A stretch of DNA of 64,000 bases from Sulfomarinibacter sp963733915 (GTDB lineage Bacteria > Acidobacteriota > Thermoanaerobaculia > Thermoanaerobaculales > Sulfomarinibacteraceae): NCBI GenBank assembly GCA_963733915.1, contig CAVTEP010000011.1, positions 496,001 to 560,000 of the forward strand, read 5' to 3'. Positions 1 to 10,193 of the stretch are shown in pieces. Each line of letters begins with the position of its first letter. Positions within the stretch are counted from its first letter, which is position 1. The translations under genes were made by a program, and so were the position numbers. The notes under the pieces are model-generated. The model had not been told where the DNA came from and ran no database searches. It saw only the letters and a program-made list of their open reading frames with translations.

Positions 1-107
1 GTTACCGCCACTGCCAAGACCGGGGGTTGGGGGCCCGCGGCGGATCGCCAGGAAACCTGCCGCGGTCCCGGTGGCCCAGGTCGAACGCGTGATCGGGTCG
101 TTGCAGC

Positions 108-2809
108 CTAGAGATCGAACCTCACACCCAGGGTGGCCCACCAGCTGTAAAACTCCTGCTGGCGAATCCGGTCCGGGCTGCCTTCGTACACGGTGTAGGG
201 TTCGTCGGTGATGTTGATAGCCTCGAACACGAAGCTGAAACTCTTTGAAACCTGAACCCGGAACAGGAAGTCGAGCTGGGCGTGGTCGTCGAGCCAGAGG
301 TCCTCGTCGGCGTCGTCACCGACCTCGAAAAGGCTCTTGCCGTTGAAGTTGTAGGAGAGACGTGTCGTGACCCCGTACTTCTCGTAGACCAGTGCGAGGT
401 TCCCCACATGCTCAGACTGACCCGGGAGAGAGGTCGCCAACCGATCGGGGTAATTCGCCTCGGAGTCAACGTAGGTGTAGTTGCCGTAGATGCCGAAGCC
501 TCCCCAGAATCCTCGCCAGTTGGTGAACTGGTTCTGGAAGGCCAGCTCGGCGCCCCAGAGCGTGCCCTTGTCGCCGTTCCGCGGCTGGGTGACCTCGAAA
601 TCTTCGCCGTCAATCACCTCGTCGACCCGGTAGACGTAGATGTAGTCGCTGATGTCCTTGTAAAAGACACCCGCCGAGAGGATGCCGATGGGTTGCAGGT
701 ACTTCTCCCACATGAGATCGAAGTTCCAGGCGGTGGTGACGTCGAGATCGGGGTTGCCGAGCTCGATCTCGCCGTCCTCGAGATTGAGGAGGCGCCACGG
801 GGCCGCATCTTCAAAGTTGGCCCGCGCCAGGGTGCGGGTGATGGCGGCGCGAAGCTGCGCGTCTTGGCCCGTCTTGTAAACGAGGTGGAACTGGGGCAGC
901 CATTCGGTGTAGTCCTTGTTGCCGGTGACGGGCTCCAGGGCCAGCGGGTCACCTTCCTCGTCGAGGATCAGCTCGATAGGCGGTGTAGTCGGTCTTCGTG
1001 CTTTCCACCCGGAGCCCGCCGAGGAACGAGGTTCTGGCGCCGAAGAGGAACTCGCCCATGGCGTAGGCGGCCAGGGTGTCCTCCGAGGTCTCGAAATCGG
1101 CCAGATCCTCCTCCAGGTTGTGCTCCTCTTCGAGCATGCCGCTGTTGTAGAGGTCCCGCATCGCAGTGGGATCCTGGAACGGGACGATCTGGTTGCCGTA
1201 GATACCGTTAAAGAACGGGGTCTCCGACTGCCAGTCGCTCAGGAAGGAGACCAGGTTGAGGTCGTCGTCGGCTTCCCAGTCGGACACCTCGTAGTTCTGC
1301 TCCTTGGTCTTGAACCTGGCCTTGGCGCCGGCCTTCCAGAGCCCGCTGAAGCCGTCGTTCTTGTAAAACCCCTGGGTGAAGTTGAGGGCGCCGATGTAGT
1401 CCTCTTCGACCGCCTTTTTGTACTCGGATTCGATCCCGTCGAACCAGTAGTCGGCGACCATCTCGTTGAGCGGGTTGGCCTGGATGTTGTCGGGGTTGAT
1501 CGAATCGGGGCTGACGTTGGGATCGAACTCCACGTCCTCCTGAATGAAGGCGCTGTTGATCTGGTTGGGGGTTTCCTCGGAGGACTTATTCCACATCAGG
1601 TGATAGTCGATCACCAGCGACGAGCCGATGTTGTTTTCGCCGCCAAAGGTGATCGAGTTGATGAAAGACTCCTGCTGGCGGTCCCTCATTGCCCTCTCGA
1701 GCTCGTCGTCGCTGACCGCGTTGTTTTTTGCGCGTCGGATCTCGGTATCGGTGTAGTTGGTCCACAGACCGCGCAGGTAATAGTTGGACTGGAAAGAATG
1801 GCGGTAATCGAGGTCGGCGGTGATGCCGTAACGTTCCCGTTCGATGGTGTAGTCGCGCATCTCGAGCTCGTCGAGATCGCCGTCGTCGTAGGCAGGCTCG
1901 ATGTTGTCCGAGCCGCGCTTGGTGTCGTTCCCACTCAAGGAAACCAACAGCCCCCAGTCCTTGTCGGCTCCAAAACGGTTGCCGAAGGTGGCGCTCCCGC
2001 CCGGTGCGGTTTCCTCCGTCAGCGCGCTGTAGTTCGCTCCCAACGCGGCCGAGACGCGGATCTCGTCGGGCGCGCGCTGAGTGACAAGGTTGACGGTGCC
2101 GCCGATCGAGTCACCGTCCATGTCCGGCGTCAGGGCTTTCGACACCTGGATCGAACCGAGAAGATCGGCCGGGATGGTGTCGAGGGCGATGTTCCGGACC
2201 CCGGCTTCCGGCGACGGGATGCGTTCGCCGTTGACGGTCGTCGAGTTGAGCCGTGGCTCGGTACCGCGGATGACCACGTAGCGGCCCTCGCCCTGGTCGC
2301 GGATGAGGCTGATGCCGGGCACCCGCTGGGTCGCCTCGGAGGCGTTTTTGTCGGGGAAACGCCCGATCTGGTCGGCGGCGACGATGTTCGAGATGTTGAT
2401 CGCGTTCTTCTGTTGGTTGAGCGCCTTGGCCTGACCGATCAGCAACGGTGAGCCGCGGACTTCGATCTCGCCACCGTAGACCAGGGTCATGTCCTGGGTC
2501 ACGGTCTGCCCGGCGACCACCATCACGACGGCATTCGCCGTCTGCAGAGCCAGATAGCTGAACACCACCGTGCGCTCCCCGGCGGGCACCTGGGACAGAC
2601 GATAGTTGCCGTCGGGGTCGGTCTGGGTCGAAACGTTCATGACCTTCGACACTGATCTTCACGTTCCCGATGACCCCACCGGCGGGACCGGTCACGGTCC
2701 CCTCGATCGAGCCGGTCCCGTCCTGGGCCGCAGCCATGCCCGGAAACGACACCGCGACAATGAAAAAGGCCATCAGGGCCAGAAAACGATATTCCTTCAA
2801 GGACGCCAT
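108..2809 (-). CDS. TonB-dependent receptor, frameshifted
   Basis: Outer-membrane receptor for energised uptake of a large substrate. The ATG at 2809 follows GGAGGTAGCA and opens a signal peptide ending near GMAAAQ, followed by a carboxypeptidase-regulatory-like beta domain (GTGSIEGTVTGPAGG). The plug has RFPDKNASEATQRVPG and VIRGTEPRLNSTTVNGERIP, typical of the Xanthomonas/Caulobacter-type receptors, then GDSIGGTVNLVTQ, and the barrel ends WWATLGVRFDL. The reading frame changes near 2640 and near 975, so no single frame covers the gene; the total of about 900 codons is normal for the family. It diverges from a LacI regulator across three shared palindromes and lies close to a phytase gene, a pairing seen elsewhere for this receptor type. 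The substrate is unproven. The lack of nonsense changes suggests sequence error rather than decay. Confidence 0.85.
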
Positions 2810-2885
2810 TGCTACCTCCCTTTTTCGGGCCACCGAGGTGACCAGTTGGATTGGATCCTTCCCTCCGGGCCTCCCCTCCCGGGCC

Positions 2886-2897
2886 TGGAACGTTCCA
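2886..2897. promoter_or_regulatory. LacI-type operator, copy 1
   Basis: Perfect 12-bp palindrome TGGAACGTTCCA, extended to 14 bp by flanking C and G. A central CG is typical of LacI/GalR operators. It is the copy nearest the receptor start at 2809, so it most likely controls the receptor. Confidence 0.75.
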
Positions 2898-2966
2898 GTC
2901 TGTTCCGAAAAAACCTCCACCTCAAAACCCCCAAAACATCATGACTTGCGTCGAAATGGCGTCCTC

Positions 2967-2978
2967 TGGAACGTTCCA
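2967..2978. promoter_or_regulatory. LacI-type operator, copy 2
   Basis: Second perfect TGGAACGTTCCA, again flanked by C and G, 81 bp from copy 1. It ends two bases before the -35 hexamer of the proposed repressor promoter. The spacing of the copies would allow looping between sites. Confidence 0.75.
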
Positions 2979-2980
2979 GC

Positions 2981-3009
2981 TTGCATTTTCGAGCGATGGA
3001 ACCTATATT
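2981..3009 (+). promoter_or_regulatory. Promoter of the lacI-family gene
   Basis: TTGCAT (2981-2986) and TATATT (3004-3009) are separated by 17 bp, a good sigma-70 arrangement. Operator 2 lies just upstream of the -35 and operator 3 starts one base after the -10, which predicts autorepression of the regulator. Confidence 0.6.
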
Positions 3010-3010
3010 T

Positions 3011-3022
3011 TGGAACGTTCCA
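3011..3022. promoter_or_regulatory. LacI-type operator, copy 3
   Basis: Third perfect TGGAACGTTCCA, extended to TTGGAACGTTCCAA and overlapping a second palindrome TTCCAATTGGAA at 3019-3030. It covers the likely transcription start of the repressor gene. Confidence 0.75.
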
Positions 3023-3056
3023 ATTGGAACATAGATCCTCAACGAAAGGAAGTCAA

Positions 3057-4110
3057 GTGTCACCACGAGGAGAATCGACCCCTCCACCGTCGCAACGCAG
3101 GCCGACGATTCACGATGTCGCTCGTCGCGCCAGGGTGTCGAAGTCGTTGGTTTCGATGGTCACCCGCGGAGAAGCGGGGGTCAGCCCGGAAAGCCGCCGA
3201 GCCGTCCTCGAGGCCATCGAAGCACTCGACTACCGCCCCAACTTGATGGCTCGCGGGCTTGTCGAGCGCCGGACACGCCTCTTTGGCGTCACGATTTCCG
3301 ATCTCCGCAACCCGTTCTTCAGCTCGGTGGTCTCCGGCATCCAGGACCGGGCAAACGAGCTCGGATACCAGGTGCTCTTCAATACCGGCGATCGCGACCC
3401 GGTTCTTGAAGAGAGGGCCATCGAAAGCCTGTTGGAGCTGCGAGTCGACGGCCTCATACTCGCCTCGCCCCGGGTCGACGACACCGTGGTTGCCCGAGCG
3501 GCTGCAGCTGTTCCGGTGGTCGTACTCAACCGCGAGACCACCGACGACGCCACCGACAGCGTCACCAACGACAACATCACCGGCGCCCGCTTGGCGATCG
3601 AACATCTCGTGGGGTTCGGCCACCGTCGCATCGCCTTCATTTCCGGCGGGTCGGGGCGCAGGTGCGCGCATCCGTGCCGAGGGCTACCGCCTGGCGATGG
3701 TCGAGATGGGCCTGGCCGACCATATACAGGTTGCCGAGGGCGCACACACCGAGGACGGCGGCGAACGGGGCGCCCGGGAAATCCTCACCACCCGTCCCCT
3801 GCCCACGGCGATCTTCGCCTCCAACGACCTCTGCGCGATCGGCGCAATGAACGCTCTCGAAGAGGCCGGAGTCCGGATCCCCGAGGACATTTCACTGATC
3901 GGCTATGACAACACGACCCTCGCCGCGTTGCGCCACATCTCATTGTCGAGCATCCATCAACCGGGCCGCGACATGGGCCGGTCGGCGGTTGATCGTCTGA
4001 CCGAACGACTCACCGGAGGGCGCACCACTTCCCTCCACGATGTTGTGGCTCCCGGTCTGGTGGTGCGGTCGACCACCGCGCCGCCTCGAGCGCCGGAAAC
4101 AACCGAATGA
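3057..4110 (+). CDS. LacI/GalR-family transcriptional repressor, frameshifted
   Basis: Ligand-responsive repressor, probably acting on the three palindromes upstream and so on the divergent TonB receptor and on itself. The GTG at 3057 follows AAAGGAAG. The helix-turn-helix begins RPTIHDVARRARVSKSLVS and the hinge carries YRPNLMARGL. The periplasmic-binding-protein-like core includes FFSSVVSGIQDRANELGYQV, and the C-terminal half has IFASNDLCAIGAMNALEEAG and ISLIGYDNT. The frame changes once near 3655, where GGGG should be GGG to keep ISGGSGAGARIRAEGYR in frame. With one base removed the protein is about 350 residues, normal for the family. The inducer cannot be told from sequence. Confidence 0.87.
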
Positions 4111-4167
4111 CAACCATCACCGGTTCATTCGCATCAAAGAGCAAAACCGATCACGACGGAGGAGACC

Positions 4168-5362
4168 ATGAGACAATTCGAAGCTCCAACCACCTACCCG
4201 CCGGCAACTCGCCATTGATCTGATTCAATCTGCAGCCGCGACGACGATCCTGGTACTCGCCGCGTGCTCGAGCAGCGGCCCCCAACCGCCGGCCGCCGAC
4301 CCGCCGGGCGGCGAGATCGCCGCAACTCCCGCCGATGAATGCGCTCACCCCGGTCGTGATCACCGAACAGACGGCGGTCGATTCCGACGACCCGGCGATC
4401 TGGATCAACCCGGAGGATCCAGCCCAGAAGCCTCATCCTCGGTACCGACAAGGGCGGTTCGATCTTCGTCTTCGATCTCGATGGGAAGATCATCCCCGAG
4501 AAGACCGTACTCCGGAATGGGTCGGATCAACAACATCGATGTCGCGTACGGCTTCCCGCTCGGCGGCGAGACGATCGACATCGCAGTGGCCACCGACCGC
4601 AACGAGGAGCAAGCATCCGGGTCTTTCGCCTGCCCGGACATGACACCGATCGACAACGGCGGCATCGAGGCCTTCGAAGGAGACAACGGACGATCGCCGG
4701 CCGATGGGTATCGCGCTCTACACGCGGCCGTCCGACGGTGCCTTCTTCGCCGTCGTCAGCCGGAAATCCGGACCCTCCGGGGCCTATCTCTGGCAGTACC
4801 TCCTCGAAGACGGCGGCGACGGAGCGGTCGACGGCCACCAAGGTCCGGGAGTTCGGGAGCTTCAGCGGGGTGAAGCGCTCGGAGACGGCGAGATCGAGGC
4901 GGTGGCCGTCGATGACGAGCTCGGCTACGTGTACTACTCGGACGAGACGCGCCGGCGTCAAGAAGTACCATGCCGACCCCGATGCACCCGACGCCAACGT
5001 CGAGCTCGCGGTCTTCGGCACCGAAGGCTTCGTTCAGGGACCGCGAGGGCATCTCGATCTACACGATCGACGACGGGACCGGCTACATCCTGGTCTCCGA
5101 TCAGCAGGCCAATGCCTTCCGCATCTTCAAGCGCGAGGGCGAGCCCGGCAATCCCCACGACCACCAGCTGATCAAGGTCGTCAAGGTGTCTACCAACGAA
5201 AGCGACGGCTCCGATGTGACCAATGTCCGCGTTCGACGATCCGGATTCCCGTCGGGCCTCTTCGTGGCCATGTCGGACAACCAGACCTTCCACTACTACT
5301 CGTGGGACGACATCGCGGGTGACGATCTCAAGAAGGCGCCGAACGGCGTCGTCCAGGAGTGA
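4168..5362 (+). pseudogene. Beta-propeller 3-phytase lipoprotein, multiply frameshifted
   Basis: Would hydrolyse phytate (inositol hexakisphosphate) outside the inner membrane. The ATG at 4168 follows GGAGGAGACC, and a lipobox-like LVLAACSS follows after one frame change. Pieces of the propeller appear in changing frames: DDPAIWINPEDP, LGTDKGGSIFVFDLDGK, NNIDVAYGFPLGG, IDIAVATDRNEE, MGIALYTRPSDG, YVYYSDE, GISIYTIDDGTGYILVSDQ, TNESDGSDVTNV and FPSGLFVAMSDNQTFHYYSW. These are the conserved blocks of beta-propeller phytases. About ten single-base frame changes lie between 4210 and 5250, yet no conserved block is lost. As written, no full protein can be made. Its neighbours, a TonB receptor and regulator, fit a phosphate or inositol scavenging unit. 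Confidence 0.85.
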
Positions 5363-6367
5363 ATCGGCTCCTCACAATCGCTCTGATCTGCTGGTCGCTG
5401 ACCCCAGTGTCAGCCCCGGCAGCGGATGAGGATGTCGTTCTTTTCAGGTACGCCAATGCACAGAACGCGACAGACCCCCGCAGCCTCTCGATGGTCCTTT
5501 TCAAGCAGGAGCTTGAACGAAGGACTCACGGCCGCATCAGGGTGGAAAACTACTTTGGCGGAATTCTCGGCACCGAACGCGAGATGGCGGATGCGGTGGC
5601 CATCGGCGCCCTCCAGGGGACCCGCGGCGGCATGTTCGAGGACGCCTCGATCAAGTTCAACATCGTGCTCCTGCCGTACCTGGTGGAAGGCTGGGATCAG
5701 GCTCTCTGCCTGGTCCGCAGCCCGTGGATGATGGAGATCGCCGCGGAGGGGAGGGCCAAGGGGTTCCACATCCCCGCGGTCGGAATCTCGCAGGGATTTC
5801 GGGCCCACGGCACCAAGAAGCGAGCCATCAGATCGGTGGAGGATTTCGACGGGCTCAAGATTCGCGTGCCGGGTTCCCAGGAGGTCTTTCACCGCATGGA
5901 AAACGCGCTGGGCGCCAATCCTCAGGGCATCGCCCAGGCCGAGACCTACTCGGCACTCAGAACCGGGGTGGTCGACGGCACGACGGCACCGCCGTCCGAC
6001 CTCTGGGACCGACGGCAGTTCGAGGTGCTCCAGTGGATCACGATCGACACCCACGCGACCGGCCCCGACCCGCTGATGGTCAATCTTGGGTGGTATCAAA
6101 AGCTGCCGCCGGACCTTCAGAGGATATTTGACGAGGTTGCGCGCGAGGCAATGGCGTACAGCGACGAACTCTATGCAACCAGTGAGGGGAAGATCATCAA
6201 ACTCTCGGAGAGTCGGTTGAGATCATTCGTCCTACTTCCTGCCGTTCGATCCGTCCATGCGAGCGCGCACGAAAGAGGTCTACGACTTCTTTGTCGAGCG
6301 TGGTGATTACACCTGGGACGACATCGACGCCGCGATCTCGGCGGCGCACGCGTGCGAGCTGGAGTGA
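5359..6367 (+). CDS. dctP: TRAP transporter solute-binding protein (DctP type), frameshifted near 3' end
   Basis: Periplasmic receptor of a TRAP transporter, capturing an organic acid for the DctQM membrane unit. The GTG start at 5359 overlaps the phytase stop by four bases. A signal peptide (MNRLLTIALICWSLTPVSAPA) precedes DVVLFRYANAQNATDP. Family features include FDGLKIRVPGSQEVF, the region carrying the substrate-contacting arginine, and the ETYSALRTGVVDGTTAP block. The frame changes about twice between 6215 and 6245; the true ending reads EVYDFFVERGDYTWDDID and stops at 6367. dctQ follows after one base. Neighbouring dehydrogenase and isomerase genes suggest a sugar-acid substrate, which is inference. 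Confidence 0.87.
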
Positions 6368-6368
6368 G

Positions 6369-6867
6369 ATGAAACGATTGGAGGGCATGCTCGTCCGGAC
6401 ACTCGAGTTTGTCTTCTGCATCTGTTTCTTCATCATGTTCGCGCTGATCGTGACGCAGGTGGCGCTGCGCTACGGCTTCAACGAGTCCATCGGCGGCGCC
6501 AACGAGCTCGCCACCATCCTCTTTGCCTACACCTCGGCCCTCGGCATCGCGGTCGGCATCGCCAGACGCGATCACATGGCCATCTCGTGGTTCACCGAGC
6601 GGCTGTCCGCCGACATCACGGAAGGTCATCGACGTCATCGGTCTGACTCTGCTGACTCTGATCAACGTCGTCATTTTCTGGTACTCGCTGCGGTGGATCT
6701 CGATCACCGGCGGGCGCATGATTTCCGTCCTCCAGGTGCCCAGGTGGACGGCGCAGATCGCCATACCCATTGGTACGGGGGCCTCGGTCATCTTCTGCTG
6801 CATCAAACTCTGGCTCGGATTCAAGGGCGACGAGGAACTCGGCGTTCCCTGGATGCAGGATGACTGA
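6369..6867 (+). CDS. dctQ: TRAP transporter small permease subunit (DctQ type), frameshifted
   Basis: Small four-helix membrane subunit that pairs with DctM. The ATG at 6369 lies one base after the dctP stop, with GGAG just upstream. The first helix is FVFCICFFIMFALIVTQVAL, followed by the family block RYGFNESIGGANELA. The frame changes once near 6617 (one base missing in the ADIT-RKVIDVIG join). The remaining helices include LTLLTLINVVIFWYSL and the protein ends GVPWMQDD. The repaired length of about 165 residues is typical. Confidence 0.85.
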
Positions 6868-8158
6868 TGGCGCTGCTGCTCTGCTCAGCCTCGCGGTGCT
6901 GCTCTTCCTCGGCATACCCATCGCGTACGCGATCGGTCTTTCGTCGCTGCTCTTCTTCGCCTTCAACCACCCCGACCTCGTCCAGATCCTGCCGCAGCGG
7001 ATGTTCGCCGGTTTCAACTCCTACACCCTGATCGCTCTGCCGCTCTTCATTCTGATGGGTTTCCTGATGAACGAGGCCGGCATCACGGTCCGGCTGATCA
7101 ACTTCTGCCAGCTCTTCGTCGGCCGGTTCCGAGGCGGTCTCGGGTTGGTCAACGTGGGCGCTTCGATGATCTTCGGCGGCATCTCGGGATCGTCAACATC
7201 GGACACCGCGTCAGTTGGTTCGATTCTGATCCCCGAAATGGAACGCCGCGGGTATGACCGGAAGTTCGCCGCCGGCATCACCGTGGCCTCTTCCACCATG
7301 GGGATGATCATCCCGCCGTCGATTCCGGTGGTGCTCTACGCCGTCGTCGCCCAGGAATCAGTCGGACAGCTCTTCCTTGGAGGTGCGATCCCCGGACTTA
7401 TGATCGGCGTCCTGCAACTCGGCGTGGTGCTCATCATGGCGCGTCGTTACGGCTTTCCGAAGGAAGACCTCCGACCGCCTATCGCAGAGATCGCCAAGGA
7501 GACCGCGCTTTCCCTGCACGTCCTGATGATGCCGGTGTTGATCGTCGGCATCGTCGTTCTTGGAATTGCCACTCCTACCGAATCGTCCGCCATCGGGGCC
7601 CTCTATGCGGCCGTCATCGGTTTCGCCTTCACACGGCGGCTCACATTCCCCGCGTTGTGGCGGCGTGTCAATCAAACAGTGATGATCAGTTCCAAAATCA
7701 TGATCATCATCGCGTTGTCGCAGCTCTACATCTATGTCCTCGCGATCGAACGGATCCCGGAAGCGATGACGAGTTATATGGTCAGCCTCAACCTGGGGCC
7801 GACGGGTTTCATGCTGATCTTCGGGCTGATCGTGCTGCTTATCGGCACCTTCATCGATGTCAGCCCCGCCATCCTCCTGCTGACGCCGATTTTTCTCCCG
7901 ACGGCGGTGGACATCGGGGTGTCGCCGGTTCACTTCGGCATCATTCTCGTCTCCGGCCTTGCGGTCGGCGCCTGCTCGCCACCGGTCGGCAACTGTCTCA
8001 ACGTCTGTTCAGCTGTTTCGCGGCTCGGCATCGGGCCGATTTTTGTCGGAGCGTTGCCCTTTCTCGCCGCCAACGTGCTGACCATGATTCTGTGCATTCT
8101 CTTTCCGGCGACTCGTCCTCTGGTTGCCGTCGCTGTTCATGGAGTAGGAGTGGCATGA
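6860..8158 (+). CDS. dctM: TRAP transporter large permease subunit (DctM type)
   Basis: Twelve-helix-class membrane subunit that moves the substrate using an ion gradient. The start at 6860 (MTDGAAALLSL) overlaps dctQ by eight bases. Family blocks are visible: PLFILMGFLMNEAGI, GGISGSSTSDTASVGSILIP, STMGMIIPPSIPVVLYA and GACSPPVGNCLNVCSA. At 432 residues it is full length. It is the only gene in the first 10 kb with no frame change. It completes the dctP-dctQ-dctM unit. Confidence 0.95.
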   Translation: MTDGAAALLSLAVLLFLGIPIAYAIGLSSLLFFAFNHPDLVQILPQRMFAGFNSYTLIALPLFILMGFLMNEAGITVRLINFCQLFVGRFRGGLGLVNVGASMIFGGISGSSTSDTASVGSILIPEMERRGYDRKFAAGITVASSTMGMIIPPSIPVVLYAVVAQESVGQLFLGGAIPGLMIGVLQLGVVLIMARRYGFPKEDLRPPIAEIAKETALSLHVLMMPVLIVGIVVLGIATPTESSAIGALYAAVIGFAFTRRLTFPALWRRVNQTVMISSKIMIIIALSQLYIYVLAIERIPEAMTSYMVSLNLGPTGFMLIFGLIVLLIGTFIDVSPAILLLTPIFLPTAVDIGVSPVHFGIILVSGLAVGACSPPVGNCLNVCSAVSRLGIGPIFVGALPFLAANVLTMILCILFPATRPLVAVAVHGVGVA

Positions 8159-8286
8159 ACTCGCGTCTCCGAAACGAGTCGAAAACCGCGGCACCTCAGG
8201 TGCCCGGCCTTCAGTGCGCAGCAGCCCTAGGTGGAAGCCGGGGCGGAGAGGGGCCCGCGAATAAGCGGGCGAAAAAGGAGAAGCTG

Positions 8287-9178
8287 ATGCGAAGAGTAGG
8301 AATTGTCGGTCTTGGTGACATGGGTATGGGGATGGCCCGCAACATCATCAAGGGAGGCTTCCCGCTGACCGGGTACGACCTCCGGGACGCTCGTCTGGCG
8401 GAGCTGGAAGAAGCCGGCGGAACACGGGCGGCCAGCTGCAAAGAGGTGGGAGAGTCCTCAGACGCCGTCTTCGTGATGGTGCTCAACGGCCAGCAGGTCA
8501 AAGAGGTCATCTTCGGCGACGGCGGACTCGCCGAAGGACTGAAACCCGGTTCGACAGTCATCGTGTCGGCGACGATCCACCCCTCGGAAGTGAAGGAACT
8601 CGTGGCTCCGGCGGCCGAAAAAGGCCTCCACCTCATCGACACGCCGGTCAGCGGCGGCAAGTCGGGCGCCGAGGACGGCGCTCTCACCATGATGACCGCG
8701 GCGAAAAGCCGAAGTCCTCGAGGAGAACCGCGAGGTCCTCGACTCGGTGTCCAAGGCCGTCTTCCACGTCGGTGAGGAGATCGGCCAGGGTCAGACGGTC
8801 AAGGCCGCCCTCCAGGCGCTGATCGGCACGACCTTCGCGGCGGTCTTCGAATCGCTGGTTCTGGGGGCGTCGGCCGGCGTCAAGGGCGAGACGATGTTCG
8901 AGGTCTTTGGCTCCAGCGGGGTCAGCAGCCCGCTCTTCAAGGGTTGCTCGAAGCTGATCATGGACCGGAAATTCAAGGACACGGGCAGCCAGATCGCCAC
9001 CATGTACAAGGACCTCGGGATCACCATGAACATGGCCAAGGAGACCGGTGCCGCGATGTTCGCGACCGCGGCGGCGTATGAGCTCTTCCGGTCCGGGATC
9101 TCGCTCTTCCCCGACGAGGACAACTGGTCCATCGTCAAGCTCCTGGAACAGATCGCCGGAACCGAAGTGCATTGGTAG
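8287..9178 (+). CDS. NAD(P)-dependent beta-hydroxyacid dehydrogenase (GarR-like), frameshifted
   Basis: Probably oxidises or reduces a short hydroxy acid, such as tartronate semialdehyde/glycerate or 3-hydroxyisobutyrate. The ATG at 8287 follows AAAGGAGAAGCTG. The nucleotide-binding start is RRVGIVGLGDMGMGMARNI and the substrate-binding block is DTPVSGGKSGAEDGALTMM. After the frame change the helical domain has GQTVKAALQAL, with the expected catalytic lysine but Leu where Asn is usual four residues later, then MYKDLGITMNMAKE. The single frame change is near 8703, an extra A in an A-run (AAKAEVLEE is expected). The repaired protein is about 296 residues, normal length. It lies downstream of the TRAP genes, so it may act on the imported acid. 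Confidence 0.85.
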
Positions 9179-9223
9179 AACCACAACCGATCAGCAGATC
9201 GATCAAGACTGAAGGAGAAAATC

Positions 9224-10092
9224 ATGTCAAAACTGGGTGTGATCACCGACGGCATCAGCAGGGATCTCGAACACGCGCTTCAGGTGGCGACCGAGCATGA
9301 CCTGGAGTACGCAGAGCTCCAGTTCGTGTGGGACAAGGAAGTCGGAGACCTCGACGACGACCAGATGGCCAAGGCCCTGGCACTGGTCGACAAGTACGGC
9401 GTCAAGGTGTCGTCTATCACGCGGCACAACTTCGTCGGTCTGCTGGTCGGCCAGGTCGAGGTCGGCGACGCCAACCACCAGAAACACATGGCCGCTTTGC
9501 AGCGCTGCATCGACATGGCCAAGGCCTTCGACACCAGGATCGTCCGGACCATGAGCTTCCGCAAAGAAATGATCATCTTCGGATACAACGGCGCCGAGGA
9601 CTGGAATGCCAGCAAGGGGGCCTGGGACAAGCTGATCGAGCTCCTCACCCCGGCGGTCGAGCTCGCGGAGGCCAACGGCATCATCCTTTCGGTGGAGACC
9701 GGAAACAACGCGATGATCACCTCGGCGGTCTTGGCCCGGAAGTTCATCGACGACATGGGATCCGACAACCTCAGGCTCATGTGGGACCCCGCCAACACCC
9801 TTTATTGCGGACGAGGTGGTCTACCCCGACGGGTTCGACGCGCTGCGCGGCGGCTACATTTCGCACGTTCACATGAAGGACTGCCGGGTCGACATCCCCG
9901 GTGCGGCGGTCTGGCAGTGTGAAATGGGCACCGCCGAGATGGCACCCTATCTCGAAGGCATCGCTGCCGGGTCTGAAAGAGGAGAACTACGATGGCGTGG
10001 TGTCGCTCGAGAGCGTCTACCATCCGGATGGCGGCACCTACGAGGATGGCTTCCGGGCGTCGGTCGGTCGCTTCAAGGAGATCTTCGGCTAG
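9224..10092 (+). CDS. Xylose-isomerase-like TIM-barrel sugar isomerase/epimerase, frameshifted
   Basis: A metal-dependent TIM-barrel enzyme of the AP-endonuclease-2 fold, acting on a keto sugar or sugar acid; the exact substrate is unknown. The ATG at 9224 follows GAAGGAGAAAATC. The expected metal-ligand strands are present: SVETGNN (Glu), MWDPANTLYC (Asp), SHVHMKDC (His) and VVSLESVYHPDGG (Glu). The frame changes near 9805 and near 9965. The repaired length of about 289 residues fits the family. It follows the GarR-like gene and is closed by a strong intrinsic terminator. Confidence 0.83.
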
Positions 10093-10146
10093 CCACTCAC
10101 TGCGTGAATTGCCGGCTGGCATATCAGTCATTCGATACAGTCCCTG

Positions 10147-10180
10147 GGGCGCCGGTTTGCTGGCGCCCATTTTCTTTCTG
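10147..10180 (+). terminator. Intrinsic terminator of the TRAP/isomerase unit
   Basis: GGGCGCC (10147-10153) pairs perfectly with GGCGCCC (10162-10168) over an 8-nt loop and is followed by ATTTTCTTTCT. It lies 54 bases after the isomerase stop. Confidence 0.8.
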
Positions 10181-10193
10181 CGAGAATGGAACG

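Noticed and set aside
35..65. Hairpin CCGCGGC/GCCGCGG downstream of the TonB receptor
   Set aside because: Only 7 bp with a 17-nt loop and no T-run; not convincing as a terminator.
916..2451. 511-codon plus-strand open frame opposite the TonB receptor
   Set aside because: GC-rich antisense shadow; no ribosome site or recognisable motif, while the minus strand encodes clear plug and barrel motifs.
8253..8270. GCCCGC/GCGGGC hairpin before the GarR-like gene as a terminator
   Set aside because: It is followed by an A-run and a ribosome site on the sense strand, not a T-run.
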